From Streptomyces liliifuscus (GTDB taxonomy: Bacteria; Actinomycetota; Actinomycetes; Streptomycetales; Streptomycetaceae): a stretch of DNA of 64,000 nt. The position numbers were made by a program, and so were the translations under genes. The stretch covers positions 1,922,001 through 1,986,000 of the forward strand of contig NZ_CP066831.1 in the NCBI RefSeq assembly GCF_016598615.1, read 5' to 3'. A model generated the notes under the pieces. That model saw only the letters and a program-made list of their open reading frames with translations, was not told the DNA's origin and did no database searches. Each line of letters begins with the position of its first letter. The first letter of the stretch is position 1. Below are positions 35,774 through 46,038 of the stretch, piece after piece.

Positions 35774-36193
35774 ATGAGTCTGAGCATCCGCAACCAGCTC
35801 CCCGGCACCGTCACCGCCATCACCCCGGGCGAGGCCATGGCGACCGTCAAGGTGCGTCTCGACGGCGGGCAGGACCTCACCGCGGCGATCACCTCGGAGG
35901 CCGTGGAGGAACTCGGTCTCGCCGAGGGTTCCGCCGTACGCGCCCTGGTGAAGTCCACCGAGATCTCGCTCGCCACCGGCTCGGTGGACGGCCTGTCCAT
36001 CCGCAACCGGCTCCCGGGCACGGTCACCGACATCGCCACCGGCGGCGCCATGGCCTCCGTGAAGGTGAGCGTCGACGGCGGGGACCTGACGTCGGCGATC
36101 ACGAAGGACGCCGTCACCGATCTCGGTCTGGGGGCCGGTACCGCCGTCATCGCCCTGATCAAGTCGACCGAGGTGTCCCTCGCGACCATGTGA
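35774..36193 (+). CDS. Molbindin with two Mop domains
   Basis: A 139-residue cytosolic molybdate-binding protein built of two tandem Mop domains. Each starts with a near-identical block: SIRNQLPGTVTAITPGEAMA and SIRNRLPGTVTDIATGGAMA. Each ends with a KSTE(I/V)SLAT strand. Such di-Mop proteins store or buffer molybdate. The ATG with GAGG upstream was chosen; an in-frame ATG ten codons earlier is possible. Its last 35 bp overlap the 3' end of the opposite-strand P450 gene. Confidence 0.9.
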   Translation: MSLSIRNQLPGTVTAITPGEAMATVKVRLDGGQDLTAAITSEAVEELGLAEGSAVRALVKSTEISLATGSVDGLSIRNRLPGTVTDIATGGAMASVKVSVDGGDLTSAITKDAVTDLGLGAGTAVIALIKSTEVSLATM

Positions 36194-37361
36194 GAGGCAG
36201 GGCCGCAAGGCCGCGCATCAATCGTGTGTGCCGCCATTCCAGTTCCTCCGCGGGAACCGCGAGCCGAATGTCGGCGAAGCGGGAAATGACCGCCCGGAGC
36301 GCGAGTTCGCCCTCGGCTCGCGCGAGGGGTGCTCCAAGGCATCGGTGGATTCCATGGCCGAAGGCCAGGTGTCCGGTGGCACCGCGGTTGAGATCGAGCT
36401 TGTCCGGACCGGGAAATCGGTTCGGGTCGCGGTTGGCGGCGCCGGGAGCGATGAGTACCGGAACGCCTTCGGGGATCTCGGTCCCGCCTAGCGTGAACGC
36501 TTCGGTGCTGTAGCGGAACGTGGCGATCCCGACAGGCGAGTCGAAGCGCAGCAACTCGTCCAGCGCGCTTCCGAGAAGCTGCGGCTCGGCCCTCAACCGC
36601 GCGAGGGATTGCGGGTGTTGGAGAAGGGCCAGGGCCGCGTTGCCGATGAAGTTGGTGGTGGTCTCGTGGCCGGCCACGAGCAGGAGCACGGCGAGCGAGA
36701 CGAGTTCGTCCTCGGTCAGCCGGTCCTGGCCGTCGCGTACGGCGATGAGGTCGTCGAGCAGACTCTCGCCGGGCGAGTCGCGCCTGGCGGCGACGAGGTC
36801 GGTCATGTAGCCGCCGATGGCATGTGAGGCGGCGTCGGTCCGTCGGGGGTCTCCGGCGGCGAACAGATCGCTCGACCAGGTGCGCACGAGCCGCCGGTCG
36901 GACTCGGGGACCCCCAACATCTCGCAGATGACGGTGACGGGCAGCGGGACGGCGAGACTCGCGACCAGGTCCACCGGTCCGCGGTCCGGCCACGCGTCGA
37001 GCAACTCGTCGACCAGGCCTGCGATATAGGGACGCAACCGTGCGACGGCCCCGGTGGTGAACGCCTTCGTCACCAGAGCCCGCAGCCGGGCGTGCTGCGG
37101 TGGGTCGGTGGCAAGCATGTTCCGGGAAACCGCCGGATGGAGGTCGCGCTGCGACGGCCGGCCGGCGAAGAACCGCACGGTGTTCTTGGAAAGCCGAGGA
37201 TCCGCGAATGCCTCCCTGGCCTCCGCGTAGCCCGTGACCAGGTAGCTCTCGCGCCCTCCCGAACCGGTGGGCACCTTCCGCACGGGCGCCGCGTCTCGCA
37301 GCCGGGCGTAGGTCGCGTACGGATCGGCGAAGAACCGCGGGTCCTGCAACGGGTCGGTCAC
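36159..37361 (-). CDS. Cytochrome P450
   Basis: A 400-residue bacterial class I P450, a normal length. The I-helix oxygen motif is AGHETTTN (about residue 230), the K-helix ExxR lies in LDELLRF, and the haem loop is FGHGIHRCLG with Cys341. It resembles the CYP105/CYP107-like enzymes of Streptomyces. The GTG start was chosen for GGAG at 9 nt; the open frame upstream is not P450-like. No ferredoxin or reductase gene is adjacent, so redox partners must come from elsewhere. The substrate is unknown. It is divergent from the sigma-factor gene. Confidence 0.92.
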   Translation of the reverse strand: MTDPLQDPRFFADPYATYARLRDAAPVRKVPTGSGGRESYLVTGYAEAREAFADPRLSKNTVRFFAGRPSQRDLHPAVSRNMLATDPPQHARLRALVTKAFTTGAVARLRPYIAGLVDELLDAWPDRGPVDLVASLAVPLPVTVICEMLGVPESDRRLVRTWSSDLFAAGDPRRTDAASHAIGGYMTDLVAARRDSPGESLLDDLIAVRDGQDRLTEDELVSLAVLLLVAGHETTTNFIGNAALALLQHPQSLARLRAEPQLLGSALDELLRFDSPVGIATFRYSTEAFTLGGTEIPEGVPVLIAPGAANRDPNRFPGPDKLDLNRGATGHLAFGHGIHRCLGAPLARAEGELALRAVISRFADIRLAVPAEELEWRHTRLMRGLAALPLTWSRGTPRST

Positions 37362-37552
37362 GCTTGCGGCTCCATTCCCGGGGGTCCTCGGTTCGTCAGT
37401 GACGGTACGTGCGATCTTGCCCTGGGCGAAGGTGGAGTGACGGCAGGGGTGCCGGCGGGAGCGACCGCATGTGCGAACACACAATCTCGCTCGCCGAGGG
37501 ATAGTGACGGGCGGCCCATCGCGTCGTGGTGGTTGCGAGAAGGGGAGGGTCG

Positions 37553-38104
37553 ATGGAGGCCACAAGTCACGACGAGTTCCGGGAGTTCGTAGCGATGCGC
37601 TCCACCGCGTTGCTGCAGCTCGCGGTGCTGCTCACCGGCGGGGACCGGCACGCGGCGGAGGATCTGCTGCAGATTGCGCTGATGAAGGCCTACGGGCGCT
37701 GGACTCACATCGAGCAGCCCGAGGCGTACGTCCGCCAGATCATGTACCGCCAGCAGGTCAACCGCTGGCGGCTGCGCAGGCACCGCGCCGAGACGACGGT
37801 GCCCGTACTGCCCGAGTCCGGCGGCGAAGCCGGCACCGAGGCGGACTCCGAACTGCGGATCGCCCTGTGGGCGGCGCTCGGAAAACTGACGAAACGGCAG
37901 CGGGCCGTGGTCGTACTGCGCTATTTCGAGGACCTGCCGGAGGCCGAGGTCGCGGCGCTGCTGAGATGCCCGGTCGGCACGGTGCGCAGTACGGCGTACC
38001 GGTCGCTCGCCAAACTCCGGCTGCTCGTACCGGAGCTCGGGCCCGAAAGTCCCGCGGAACAGGTGCAGTCGCTCAGTTACACGCCGAAGGAGGTCCAGGG
38101 ATGA
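37553..38104 (+). CDS. SigE-family ECF RNA polymerase sigma factor
   Basis: A 183-residue ECF sigma factor of the actinobacterial SigE family. Region 2 includes LLQLAVLLTGGDRHAAEDLL and the DNA-melting stretch around PEAYVRQIMYRQQVNRW. Region 4 has LTKRQRAVVVLRYFEDLPEAE and the helix-turn-helix LLRCPVGTVRSTAYRSLAKL. AGGGGAGGG precedes the ATG. The stop overlaps the start of a membrane beta-propeller gene (ATGA), a position normally held by an anti-sigma factor. Confidence 0.93.
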   Translation: MEATSHDEFREFVAMRSTALLQLAVLLTGGDRHAAEDLLQIALMKAYGRWTHIEQPEAYVRQIMYRQQVNRWRLRRHRAETTVPVLPESGGEAGTEADSELRIALWAALGKLTKRQRAVVVLRYFEDLPEAEVAALLRCPVGTVRSTAYRSLAKLRLLVPELGPESPAEQVQSLSYTPKEVQG

Positions 38105-39453
38105 CGACGGAGCAGGTGGAGGAGAAGGTCCGCGAGACACTGCGCGCGGTCGCCCTGGACCGGGTGCGCGCGCCCGGCGACCTGGCCGAAACGGTGGTAC
38201 GGCGGCGCAGCCGGCGCCGTTTCTCGCAGGCCGCGGGGACGGTGGTGGCCGTCGCCGCGATCACCGTGGGGGCGGTGCTCGGCTTCGGGGGCGGTACGGC
38301 CGAGCGGGACCGGCCCGTGCGGCCGGCGGTGTCGCCGGAGGGCTGGAAGCCGTGGCAGAGCGACATCCGGGGCGCCGGCGAGCGGGGCTGCCTGGTGGAG
38401 GGTTCCGCGCTGTACTGCAGCGGGTCCAAGTACGACGTCGCGAAGTTCGACGCCAACACCGGTGAGCGGCTGTGGACCGTCAAGGTCAACCGCGAGGGCG
38501 ACGGGCCCGACCACGCGTTCGCCGCGCGCGACGGCGTGGTCTACGCCTACCGCAACCACACCGCGGACAAGGAGCCGAACGGGGACTACATCGGCGGTAC
38601 GGATCTGATGGCCGTGGACGCCGACAACGGCAAGGTGCTGTGGACGGCCGAGATGCCGCAGGACGACCGCACCGACCAGGCCGCCATGCTCATCGACGGC
38701 GCGGTACTGGCCAACACCCCGTCGCTCCGCACGATGTCGGCCCTCGATCCGCGGACCGGTGAGGAGAAGTGGCGCCACACCTGGGACAAGGGCATCGTGT
38801 GTCAACGCACGGTGCTGAGCGGGGTGCCCTATCTCCTGTGCAATCAGGACACCGAGGAGCCGGACGACACCGACATCCTCCGTCTCGATCCCGCCACGGG
38901 AAGCGCCGAGAAGGTCGTGACCATGCCCGGCAGGCAGCAGCTCGTCGGAACCACTGGCGATCGGATGGTCCTGATCGCGGCGAAGAACGCGGGCGACAAG
39001 GACCTGCGGCTGACCACCCTCAGCGGCTCCGGCAAGCAGACCTCGCACTCCTATCGGGTCGAGGGAGAGCGGGCCAACTCGGACATCGTCGGTGATCTTC
39101 TGATCTCCGTGTCCTGGCAGGGCAAGGCCTCGGCCTACTCGCTGACCACGGGAAAGACCCTGTGGACCGTCCCGGTGGGCGTCAAGATGCCCGACAAGGA
39201 GACGATGACGGGCCTCACGGCTCCCGTGATGTCGACGGGCCAACGGGTCGTGTACTTCGCCGGCCCGACCGGAGACCTGTCCGGCCTCGACCTGCGCACG
39301 GGCGAGCAGGTCTGGCGCGGCCACGCCGACACCGCCGAGCAGAAGCCGGGCACCGCGTTCGGAGACCAGCCCCAACTCCTGCTCTACGAGGATGTCCTGG
39401 TCGCCCGAAACGGCAGCAGGATCGTCTCTCTCCTGCCACGGATCGAGAACTGA
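38101..39453 (+). CDS. Membrane-anchored PQQ-type beta-propeller protein, candidate anti-sigma factor
   Basis: A 450-residue protein. Residues 1-40 are cytosolic and charged (EEKVRETLRAVALDRVRAPG). One membrane helix follows (AAGTVVAVAAITVGAVLGFG, about residues 42-62). The rest is an extracytoplasmic propeller with repeats such as ANTGERLWTV, ADNGKVLWTA, PRTGEEKWRH, LTTGKTLWTV and LRTGEQVWRG. Translational coupling to the sigma factor suggests the short cytosolic tail binds it while the propeller senses a ligand outside. No zinc anti-sigma motif (HxxxCxxC) is present, so this role is inferred. A strong terminator follows. Confidence 0.8.
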   Translation: MTTEQVEEKVRETLRAVALDRVRAPGDLAETVVRRRSRRRFSQAAGTVVAVAAITVGAVLGFGGGTAERDRPVRPAVSPEGWKPWQSDIRGAGERGCLVEGSALYCSGSKYDVAKFDANTGERLWTVKVNREGDGPDHAFAARDGVVYAYRNHTADKEPNGDYIGGTDLMAVDADNGKVLWTAEMPQDDRTDQAAMLIDGAVLANTPSLRTMSALDPRTGEEKWRHTWDKGIVCQRTVLSGVPYLLCNQDTEEPDDTDILRLDPATGSAEKVVTMPGRQQLVGTTGDRMVLIAAKNAGDKDLRLTTLSGSGKQTSHSYRVEGERANSDIVGDLLISVSWQGKASAYSLTTGKTLWTVPVGVKMPDKETMTGLTAPVMSTGQRVVYFAGPTGDLSGLDLRTGEQVWRGHADTAEQKPGTAFGDQPQLLLYEDVLVARNGSRIVSLLPRIEN

Positions 39454-39463
39454 TCTGAAAGGA

Positions 39464-39497
39464 CGTCGGCCGGGGCGCGACCCTGCCCCGGCCGACG
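39464..39497 (+). terminator. Hairpin terminator after the sigma/propeller operon
   Basis: A perfect 13-bp stem (CGTCGGCCGGGGC with its complement) and an 8-nt loop, 10 bp after the stop codon. Confidence 0.8.
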
Positions 39498-39747
39498 CCG
39501 CCCCAGGCACCGGGCATTCGCCAAGAGCGCGGAGCCGGCGGCCACTTGCGTCCGCCGCAGGAGCCTGAAACAGGCCCGGCCCGAAATGACAGCGAGCCCG
39601 GACCGAGCAAGAACCTGCGAAAGTCCCGTCCGGACGATGCCGTGCTGTCATCCCCGTTACTCCACGCGGCGCGTAGACAACAAAAAGGGCCGGAGTTCGG
39701 CGCCGTTTCGGACATCTGCCGGCAATTACTTCAGGCCCCGGGCATGT

Positions 39748-40113
39748 TCAAGATGCGCCCTCCAATCGCGATCCGCGCATGCCCAATTGGGCATGCGCGC
39801 GGCCTTGTGTGCGCCTTACAAGATCTTGTGCACCCGCCGAACCCAACCTTTCACGCCAATTCGGTGCGAAGGACGACAGGCAGCGGGAGTCGATCGCCCG
39901 GCCCGCCTCGGGGACCCGCAGGGGCACGCCGTGGTGCACGAACAGCGGCAAGTCGCTGTCGAACCGGGCGCCGCGGAGGGCCCGCCCCAGCTCGTCGATC
40001 ACCGCCGCCGGCACCGCACAGAGGCAGCGCCCGGGGCCGTCGGGCGAGCTGCTGGACTGCGCGATGGCGCCAGTCACCTGCAGGCGGTCACCGGTAGGCG
40101 GATCCAGCCCCAT
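39748..40113 (-). CDS. Possible hypothetical protein or truncated gene remnant
   Basis: An open frame of 121 codons. The first ~80 codons show the strong third-position GC bias of real genes (for example ALRGARFDSDLPLFVHHG and VPEAGRAIDSRCLSSF). The last ~40 codons have ordinary or AT-rich third positions and run through the palindrome region. This suggests a gene whose 3' end was lost and replaced. No family was recognised, and there is no clear ribosome site for the ATG. It may not be expressed. Confidence 0.3.
   Translation of the reverse strand: MGLDPPTGDRLQVTGAIAQSSSSPDGPGRCLCAVPAAVIDELGRALRGARFDSDLPLFVHHGVPLRVPEAGRAIDSRCLSSFAPNWRERLGSAGAQDLVRRTQGRAHAQLGMRGSRLEGAS
39774..39799. repeat. 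Perfect 26-bp palindrome
   Basis: The half-site CGCGCATGCCCAA is followed directly by its exact reverse complement, with no spacer. A second 12-bp perfect palindrome, ACAAGATCTTGT, lies at 39818-39829. The remainder of 39498-39773 shows nothing recognisable. A zero-spacer dyad of this length is a typical dimeric repressor operator or a recombination/replication site. Confidence 0.8.
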
Positions 40114-40141
40114 AGCTTGACCACAAATTACACACACCCCC

Positions 40142-40170
40142 TCTACAGACTGGCAACGATGGTCTAGATT
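40142..40170 (+). promoter_or_regulatory. Possible promoter of the exopolysaccharide operon
   Basis: TCTACA and TAGATT are separated by 17 bp, each a 4-of-6-type match to the housekeeping consensus. Transcription from here would give a leader of about 360 nt before the first EPS gene. Confidence 0.35.
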
Positions 40171-40284
40171 GACCGTGCTTCAGCTGATCGGACACGAGGC
40201 GACCAGTAATGATCTATGGGTCCGGCACCACAAAAGGCCAGCAGCCGCGTCCCCCGCGCCACGCGTGGGGATGATCAATTCTTC

Positions 40285-40343
40285 GAGCCCGTGAGAGGGC
40301 TTCGGGTGCGGGGAGCACCCGGGGTTTCCACGGGTTCCCGCAC
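40285..40343 (+). ncRNA. Structured 5' leader of the exopolysaccharide operon (candidate cis-regulatory RNA)
   Basis: Two consecutive hairpins: GAGCCC/GGGCTT with a 6-nt loop, then a longer one pairing GTGCGGG with CCCGCAC, which encloses an inner CCCG/CGGG stem. The whole stretch 40171-40538 has no convincing gene before the sugar transferase. I could not match it to a named riboswitch class. It may be an attenuator or cis-regulator. Confidence 0.35.
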
Positions 40344-40538
40344 ACCTTGAGAGTCCGGCAGGACATACGAGTCCACTGCCGCCAGGGTGAGCTGTCCAAG
40401 TAACGCTCAAAGAGCCGTGATGTCATGCGCGGAGAGGCGGGCGCCTCCTGCGGGGAGGGACTGTGCGGGGGGTGGGGCCTCCCGGCGGAGGAACAGTGTT
40501 GGGCGATCACGTCGTACCACTGGGAACCGGGGGGTTCT

Positions 40539-42017
40539 GTGCGGCAGGGGGGAATAGTCGACCCTTTTTCGTCGGCGCGCGGGAGTCTGACGAATGGGGC
40601 AATCAGCCGGCCCGCAATCGACTGGGAGCAGCGGTACCGACGTACCGTGATCACCAGCGATACCGTGGCCACCGCTTTCGTGGTGGCCGCGATCGGCAAC
40701 TTCTTCGGGGCCCGGGACGCGGCCAACTGGCATGAGAAGTGGGGAATTCTCGCATTCGGCACCGAGCTGCTGGTGCTGATAGCGCTGGCGGTGAGCCGTT
40801 CGTGGTCTCCGGCCGTGCTCGGCCAGGGCGCCGAGGAATTCCGCCGGCTCGGACGATCGCTGTTCACGGCGACCGTCGTGCTGGCGCTCGGCGGGATCGC
40901 ACTCACCTCACGCAACATCAAGCTCTGGATCTTCGTCGCGATCCCGGCGATCGCGCTCGTCACCATGACCGCGCGGTATCTGCTCCGCCTGCGGCTGCAC
41001 AAACAGAGGAAGGAAGGGCGGTGTCTGAGACCGGTGCTCGCTGCCGGGAGCCCGGCCACCGTGCTCGACCTGATCACACGAACCCGCAAGTTCCCGCACA
41101 TCGGCTGGCGAGTGGACGCGGTGTGCACGACGGACGGTCGCGGGCTCGACGGTGACCACCTGGACGGAGTGCCGGTCGTCGGCCGGCTGACGGACGTCGC
41201 CAAGCACGTCCGCCACGACGGCTACCGCGTCGTCGCGGTCACTCCGGACCCGCACTGGTCACCGGACCGGCTGCAGCGGCTGGCCTGGAACCTCGAAGGC
41301 AGCGATGCCGAGATGGTCGTGGCCCCCGTGCTGATGGAAGTGGCCGGCCCGCGGCTGCACGTCGACGCGGTGCTCGGGATCCCGCTGCTGCGGGTCAGCA
41401 TGCCGACCTTCACCGGGGGCCGCCGGGCGATCAAAGGGGTCGTCGACCGGCTGGGCGCAACGATTCTGCTGATGCTGTTCGCACCACTGATGGTGTTCGT
41501 CGCACTGCTCGTGATGGTGGACAGTCGCGGTGGGGCGTTCTACCGCCAGCGCAGGGTCGGCAAGAACGGGCGCGAGTTCACCATTCTCAAGTTCCGCACC
41601 ATGGTCGCCGGGGCGCACGGAGCACGTGCCGAACTGGCCGACCACAACGAGGGCGCGGGTCTGCTGTTCAAGCTCCGCCGGGATCCGCGGGTGACCCGGG
41701 TGGGAGCAGTGCTGCGCCGGTACTCGCTCGACGAGCTCCCGCAGCTCTTCAACGTACTCACCGGATCGATGTCGCTCGTCGGTCCGCGGCCTCCGCTGCC
41801 GGAGGAGACCGCCGAGTACGGCCCGGACATCCGGCGGCGGCTGCTGGTCAAGCCCGGGCTCACCGGCCTGTGGCAGATCAGCGGACGCAGCGATCTGGCG
41901 TGGGAGGAGGCGGTACGCCTCGACCTGCGGTACGTCGAGGACTGGTCGCTGGCCCTGGACACAGTGATCTTGTGGAAGACGCTGCGTGCGGTGCTCCATG
42001 GGCAGGGGGCCTATTGA
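40539..42017 (+). CDS. Exopolysaccharide-initiating polyprenyl-phosphate sugar transferase (WcaJ/CpsE type)
   Basis: A 492-residue membrane enzyme that moves a sugar-1-phosphate from a nucleotide sugar to undecaprenyl phosphate, starting repeat-unit synthesis. About four N-terminal helices (residues 30-160) precede a CoA-binding-like Rossmann domain, another helix (LGATILLMLFAPLMVFVALL), then the catalytic domain. Catalytic landmarks are FYRQRRVGKNGREFTILKFR and the ending SGRSDLAWEEAVRLDL..YVEDWS. The GTG with a GGGGGG site upstream was preferred; the open frame continues further back without family-like sequence. It is the first gene of an 18-gene unidirectional run. Confidence 0.92.
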   Translation: MRQGGIVDPFSSARGSLTNGAISRPAIDWEQRYRRTVITSDTVATAFVVAAIGNFFGARDAANWHEKWGILAFGTELLVLIALAVSRSWSPAVLGQGAEEFRRLGRSLFTATVVLALGGIALTSRNIKLWIFVAIPAIALVTMTARYLLRLRLHKQRKEGRCLRPVLAAGSPATVLDLITRTRKFPHIGWRVDAVCTTDGRGLDGDHLDGVPVVGRLTDVAKHVRHDGYRVVAVTPDPHWSPDRLQRLAWNLEGSDAEMVVAPVLMEVAGPRLHVDAVLGIPLLRVSMPTFTGGRRAIKGVVDRLGATILLMLFAPLMVFVALLVMVDSRGGAFYRQRRVGKNGREFTILKFRTMVAGAHGARAELADHNEGAGLLFKLRRDPRVTRVGAVLRRYSLDELPQLFNVLTGSMSLVGPRPPLPEETAEYGPDIRRRLLVKPGLTGLWQISGRSDLAWEEAVRLDLRYVEDWSLALDTVILWKTLRAVLHGQGAY

Positions 42018-42090
42018 TGCGCGGGGGTCGTCGTCCGGCCCGCGCGCGGACTGCAGGCCGTAGGGGCCTGCCTGGGGGGAGGGACAGGTC

Positions 42091-43396
<1,306 letters not shown>

Positions 43397-43407
<11 letters not shown>

Positions 43408-44677
43408 CAGATCGTTCGAAGACGCGGCCGGCGCCGACGGGTCCGGCCGTCGCGCGCTGATCCTGGTGGAGAACCTGTCGGTGCCGTTCGACCGGCGGGT
43501 GTGGCAGGAGTGCACGACCCTGCGCGACGCGGGCTGGGACGTGCACGTCATCTGTCCCCGGGGGGAGAAGCGGGACACGGAGCCGGAGGCGGTGATCGAC
43601 GGCGTACGGATCCACCGCTACCCGTTGCGCGCGGCCACCGGAGGCCCGGCCGGCTATCTGCGGGAGTACGGATCGGCGTTGTGGCACACGGCCCGGCTGG
43701 CCCGCAAGGTCGGCCCGGTCGACGTGGTCCATGCCTGCAACCCGCCCGACCTGCTGTTCCTGCCGGCGCTGTGGCTGAAGCGGCGCGGCGCGCGGTTCGT
43801 CTTCGACCAGCACGACCTGGTACCCGAGCTGTACCTATCCCGGTTCGACCGCGGCCAGGATCTGCTCTACCGCGCCGTGTGCGCGCTGGAACGGCGGACC
43901 TACCGGGCCGCGGACATCGTGCTCGCGACGAACGAGAGCTACCGGGACGTCGCGGTGAGCCGTGGCGGCCGGCGGCCCGAGGACGTTTTCGTGGTGCGCA
44001 GCGCGCCCCAGACCGACCGGTTCCAACCGGTGCCGCCCGAGCCGGAGTTGAAGCGCGGCAAGCCTCATCTGCTGTGCTACCTCGGTGTCATGGGCCCGCA
44101 GGACGGCGTCGACTACGCCTTGCGGGCCCTCGCGAAGCTGCGCGACGAGATCGGGCGGACCGACTGGCACGCGGTGTTCGTCGGCTCCGGCGACGCCTTC
44201 GACGCGATGGTGGCACTGTCCCGGCGGCTCGGGCTCTCCGAACAGGTGCAGTTCACCGGGCGCATCCCGGACGCCGACCTGGTGCGCTACCTGTCCACCG
44301 CGGACGTGTGCCTCTCCCCCGACCCGCGCAATCCGCTCAACGACGTGTCGACCATGAACAAGGTCCTGGAGTACATGGCGATGGGCCGGCCGATCGTCTC
44401 GTTCGATCTCCGGGAGGCGCGCGTCTCCGCCGGTGACGCCGCCGTCTACGCGCCCGACAACGACGAGGCCGCGTTCGCCAAGCTCATCGCGCTGCTCCTC
44501 GACGATCCGGAGAAGCGGGCCCGGATGGGCACGATCGGCCAGGAGCGGATCAGCGGGCGGCTTTCCTGGCGGAACTCGCAGGCGTCGCTGCTCGCCGCCT
44601 ACGCCGCCGCGTGCCGTGACCGCACTCCGGTGTCGGCGAACGACCCGAACAGCACAGGGAAGAGGCAGCGCAGTTGA
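43397..44677 (+). CDS. Glycosyltransferase, GT4-like
   Basis: A 426-residue GT-B enzyme. The N-terminal half starts RALILVENLSVPFDRRVWQE. The C-terminal donor-binding half has NPLNDVSTMNKVLEYMAMGR and PIVSFDLREARVSAGDAA, the E-x7-E type site. The TTG start lies inside the last codons of the dehydrogenase; no ATG or GTG opens the frame before the conserved fold, so about 18 leading residues are uncertain. It probably adds one sugar to the lipid-linked repeat unit on the cytosolic face. Confidence 0.88.
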
Positions 44678-46038
44678 GCGAAGACACGATCCGCCTGGCC
44701 ACGATCGGGCGGATTCTCCGTCGGCGGTGGCGGCTTCTCGCCACCCTCGCCGTGGTGGGCGCACTTGTCGGCTACGGCGCCTCGGTGGTGTTCCCGCCGC
44801 GGTACACGACGTCGGCATCGGTACTGCTGCCGGGGCAGTGGGAAGAGCGCGAGCTGCTGACTCAGGTGGACATCGCGACCAGTTCGACGGTGATCGACCG
44901 CGCGGCCGACGAGCTCGGCTGGCCGGACGTCAGCGGCGCCGAGCTGCGGGATCGAGTGAGCGCCAAGGCCGCCGACGGGAACATCATCAAGATCTCGGGT
45001 ACGGCCGGCACCCCGGAGCGCGCGCAGCAGCTCTCCGACCAGGTGGCCCGGCAGTTCGTCACCTTCGCCGCGCGGATCGCGGGCGGCACCGACTCCGACG
45101 CGGCCACGGCGCCCGAGACGCTGCGGCAGCAGGTGGAGGAGACCAACCGCCGCATCACCGACCTGGCCAAGGCGGCCGATCCGGGGAAGACCGTGGAGAG
45201 CGTGCAGGCCCGCACCTCGCTCGAGAAGCTGCGGACCTCGCTGGAGGAGGCCATGACGAAGCTGGACCAGGCCGATCCGGCGAGCAGCCTGGCCGGCATG
45301 GTCGTCATGGGTCCCGCGGCCCGGCCGACCGGCGAGGCGCCGCCGACGAGGACGCAGCTCATCGTCGCCGGGGCACTGCTGTTCTTCCTGTTCGCGGTCA
45401 TCGGTCATCTCGCCGCCGTACGGCTGAATCGCCGGCCGCGCACCGAACCGGAGATCGCCGCGGCCCTCGGCTCGTCGCTGCTCGGCACCGTCGACGTGCC
45501 TCATGAACGGCGCGCGCACCGGCCGGAGGACAGCGGTGCACGGGCCTCGATCCGCCGACTCCTCGGCATCGACACCCAGTGGGACCTACCGGCCCCGCTG
45601 AGGTCGGTCGACGAGGCCGGCAGGCAGATCCGCTACCGGCGGGTGTGCGCCCGCCTCCGGGACCGACTTCCCTCTCCCCGGAGGCTGTTGGCTGTCGTAC
45701 CGGACGGCGACGACATCGCCCGCCGGGCCGCCGAGCAGCTCGTCGCCGAGGCCAAGGGCGATCCGCTGCTGCGGGTGGTGGAGGTCTCGGTGGACCGGCC
45801 GATGGTGCCGGACCGCGACACCGAGTCCGGTGCCCTGGTCGTACTCAGCGCGGGCAGCTGGACCGCACAGGAGCTCGCCGGCATCGCCGAGGCGTGTGCG
45901 GACGGCAGGCACGAGGTCGTCGGCATCGTCGTCGCGGGCACGGTCCGTGCCGTCGAGACAAGGTCTTCCGGCCATCCGCCGGACGGCGACGCTCCCGCAC
46001 TCGCGGTTCGCGGCCACTCGACGGGAGGTTCAGCGTGA
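44674..46038 (+). CDS. Wzz-like polysaccharide chain-length protein with dead kinase-like tail (1)
   Basis: A 454-residue two-helix membrane protein. Helix 1 is at about residues 20-45 (LLATLAVVGALVGYGASVVF) and helix 2 at about 230-250 (LIVAGALLFFLFAVIGHLAA). Between them is an extracytoplasmic part with a coiled-coil stretch around ETNRRITDLAKAADPGKTVE. The cytosolic C-terminus has the outline of a BY-kinase domain, but no Walker A loop or tyrosine cluster can be seen. A TTG start overlaps the previous stop (TTGA), with GAGG upstream. It likely works with the next gene in controlling polymerisation. Confidence 0.85.
   Translation: MSEDTIRLATIGRILRRRWRLLATLAVVGALVGYGASVVFPPRYTTSASVLLPGQWEERELLTQVDIATSSTVIDRAADELGWPDVSGAELRDRVSAKAADGNIIKISGTAGTPERAQQLSDQVARQFVTFAARIAGGTDSDAATAPETLRQQVEETNRRITDLAKAADPGKTVESVQARTSLEKLRTSLEEAMTKLDQADPASSLAGMVVMGPAARPTGEAPPTRTQLIVAGALLFFLFAVIGHLAAVRLNRRPRTEPEIAAALGSSLLGTVDVPHERRAHRPEDSGARASIRRLLGIDTQWDLPAPLRSVDEAGRQIRYRRVCARLRDRLPSPRRLLAVVPDGDDIARRAAEQLVAEAKGDPLLRVVEVSVDRPMVPDRDTESGALVVLSAGSWTAQELAGIAEACADGRHEVVGIVVAGTVRAVETRSSGHPPDGDAPALAVRGHSTGGSA

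Noticed and set aside
40285..40343. Assignment of the EPS leader to a cyclic-dinucleotide riboswitch
   Set aside because: I could not find the conserved core of a known class, so only a generic structured leader is reported.
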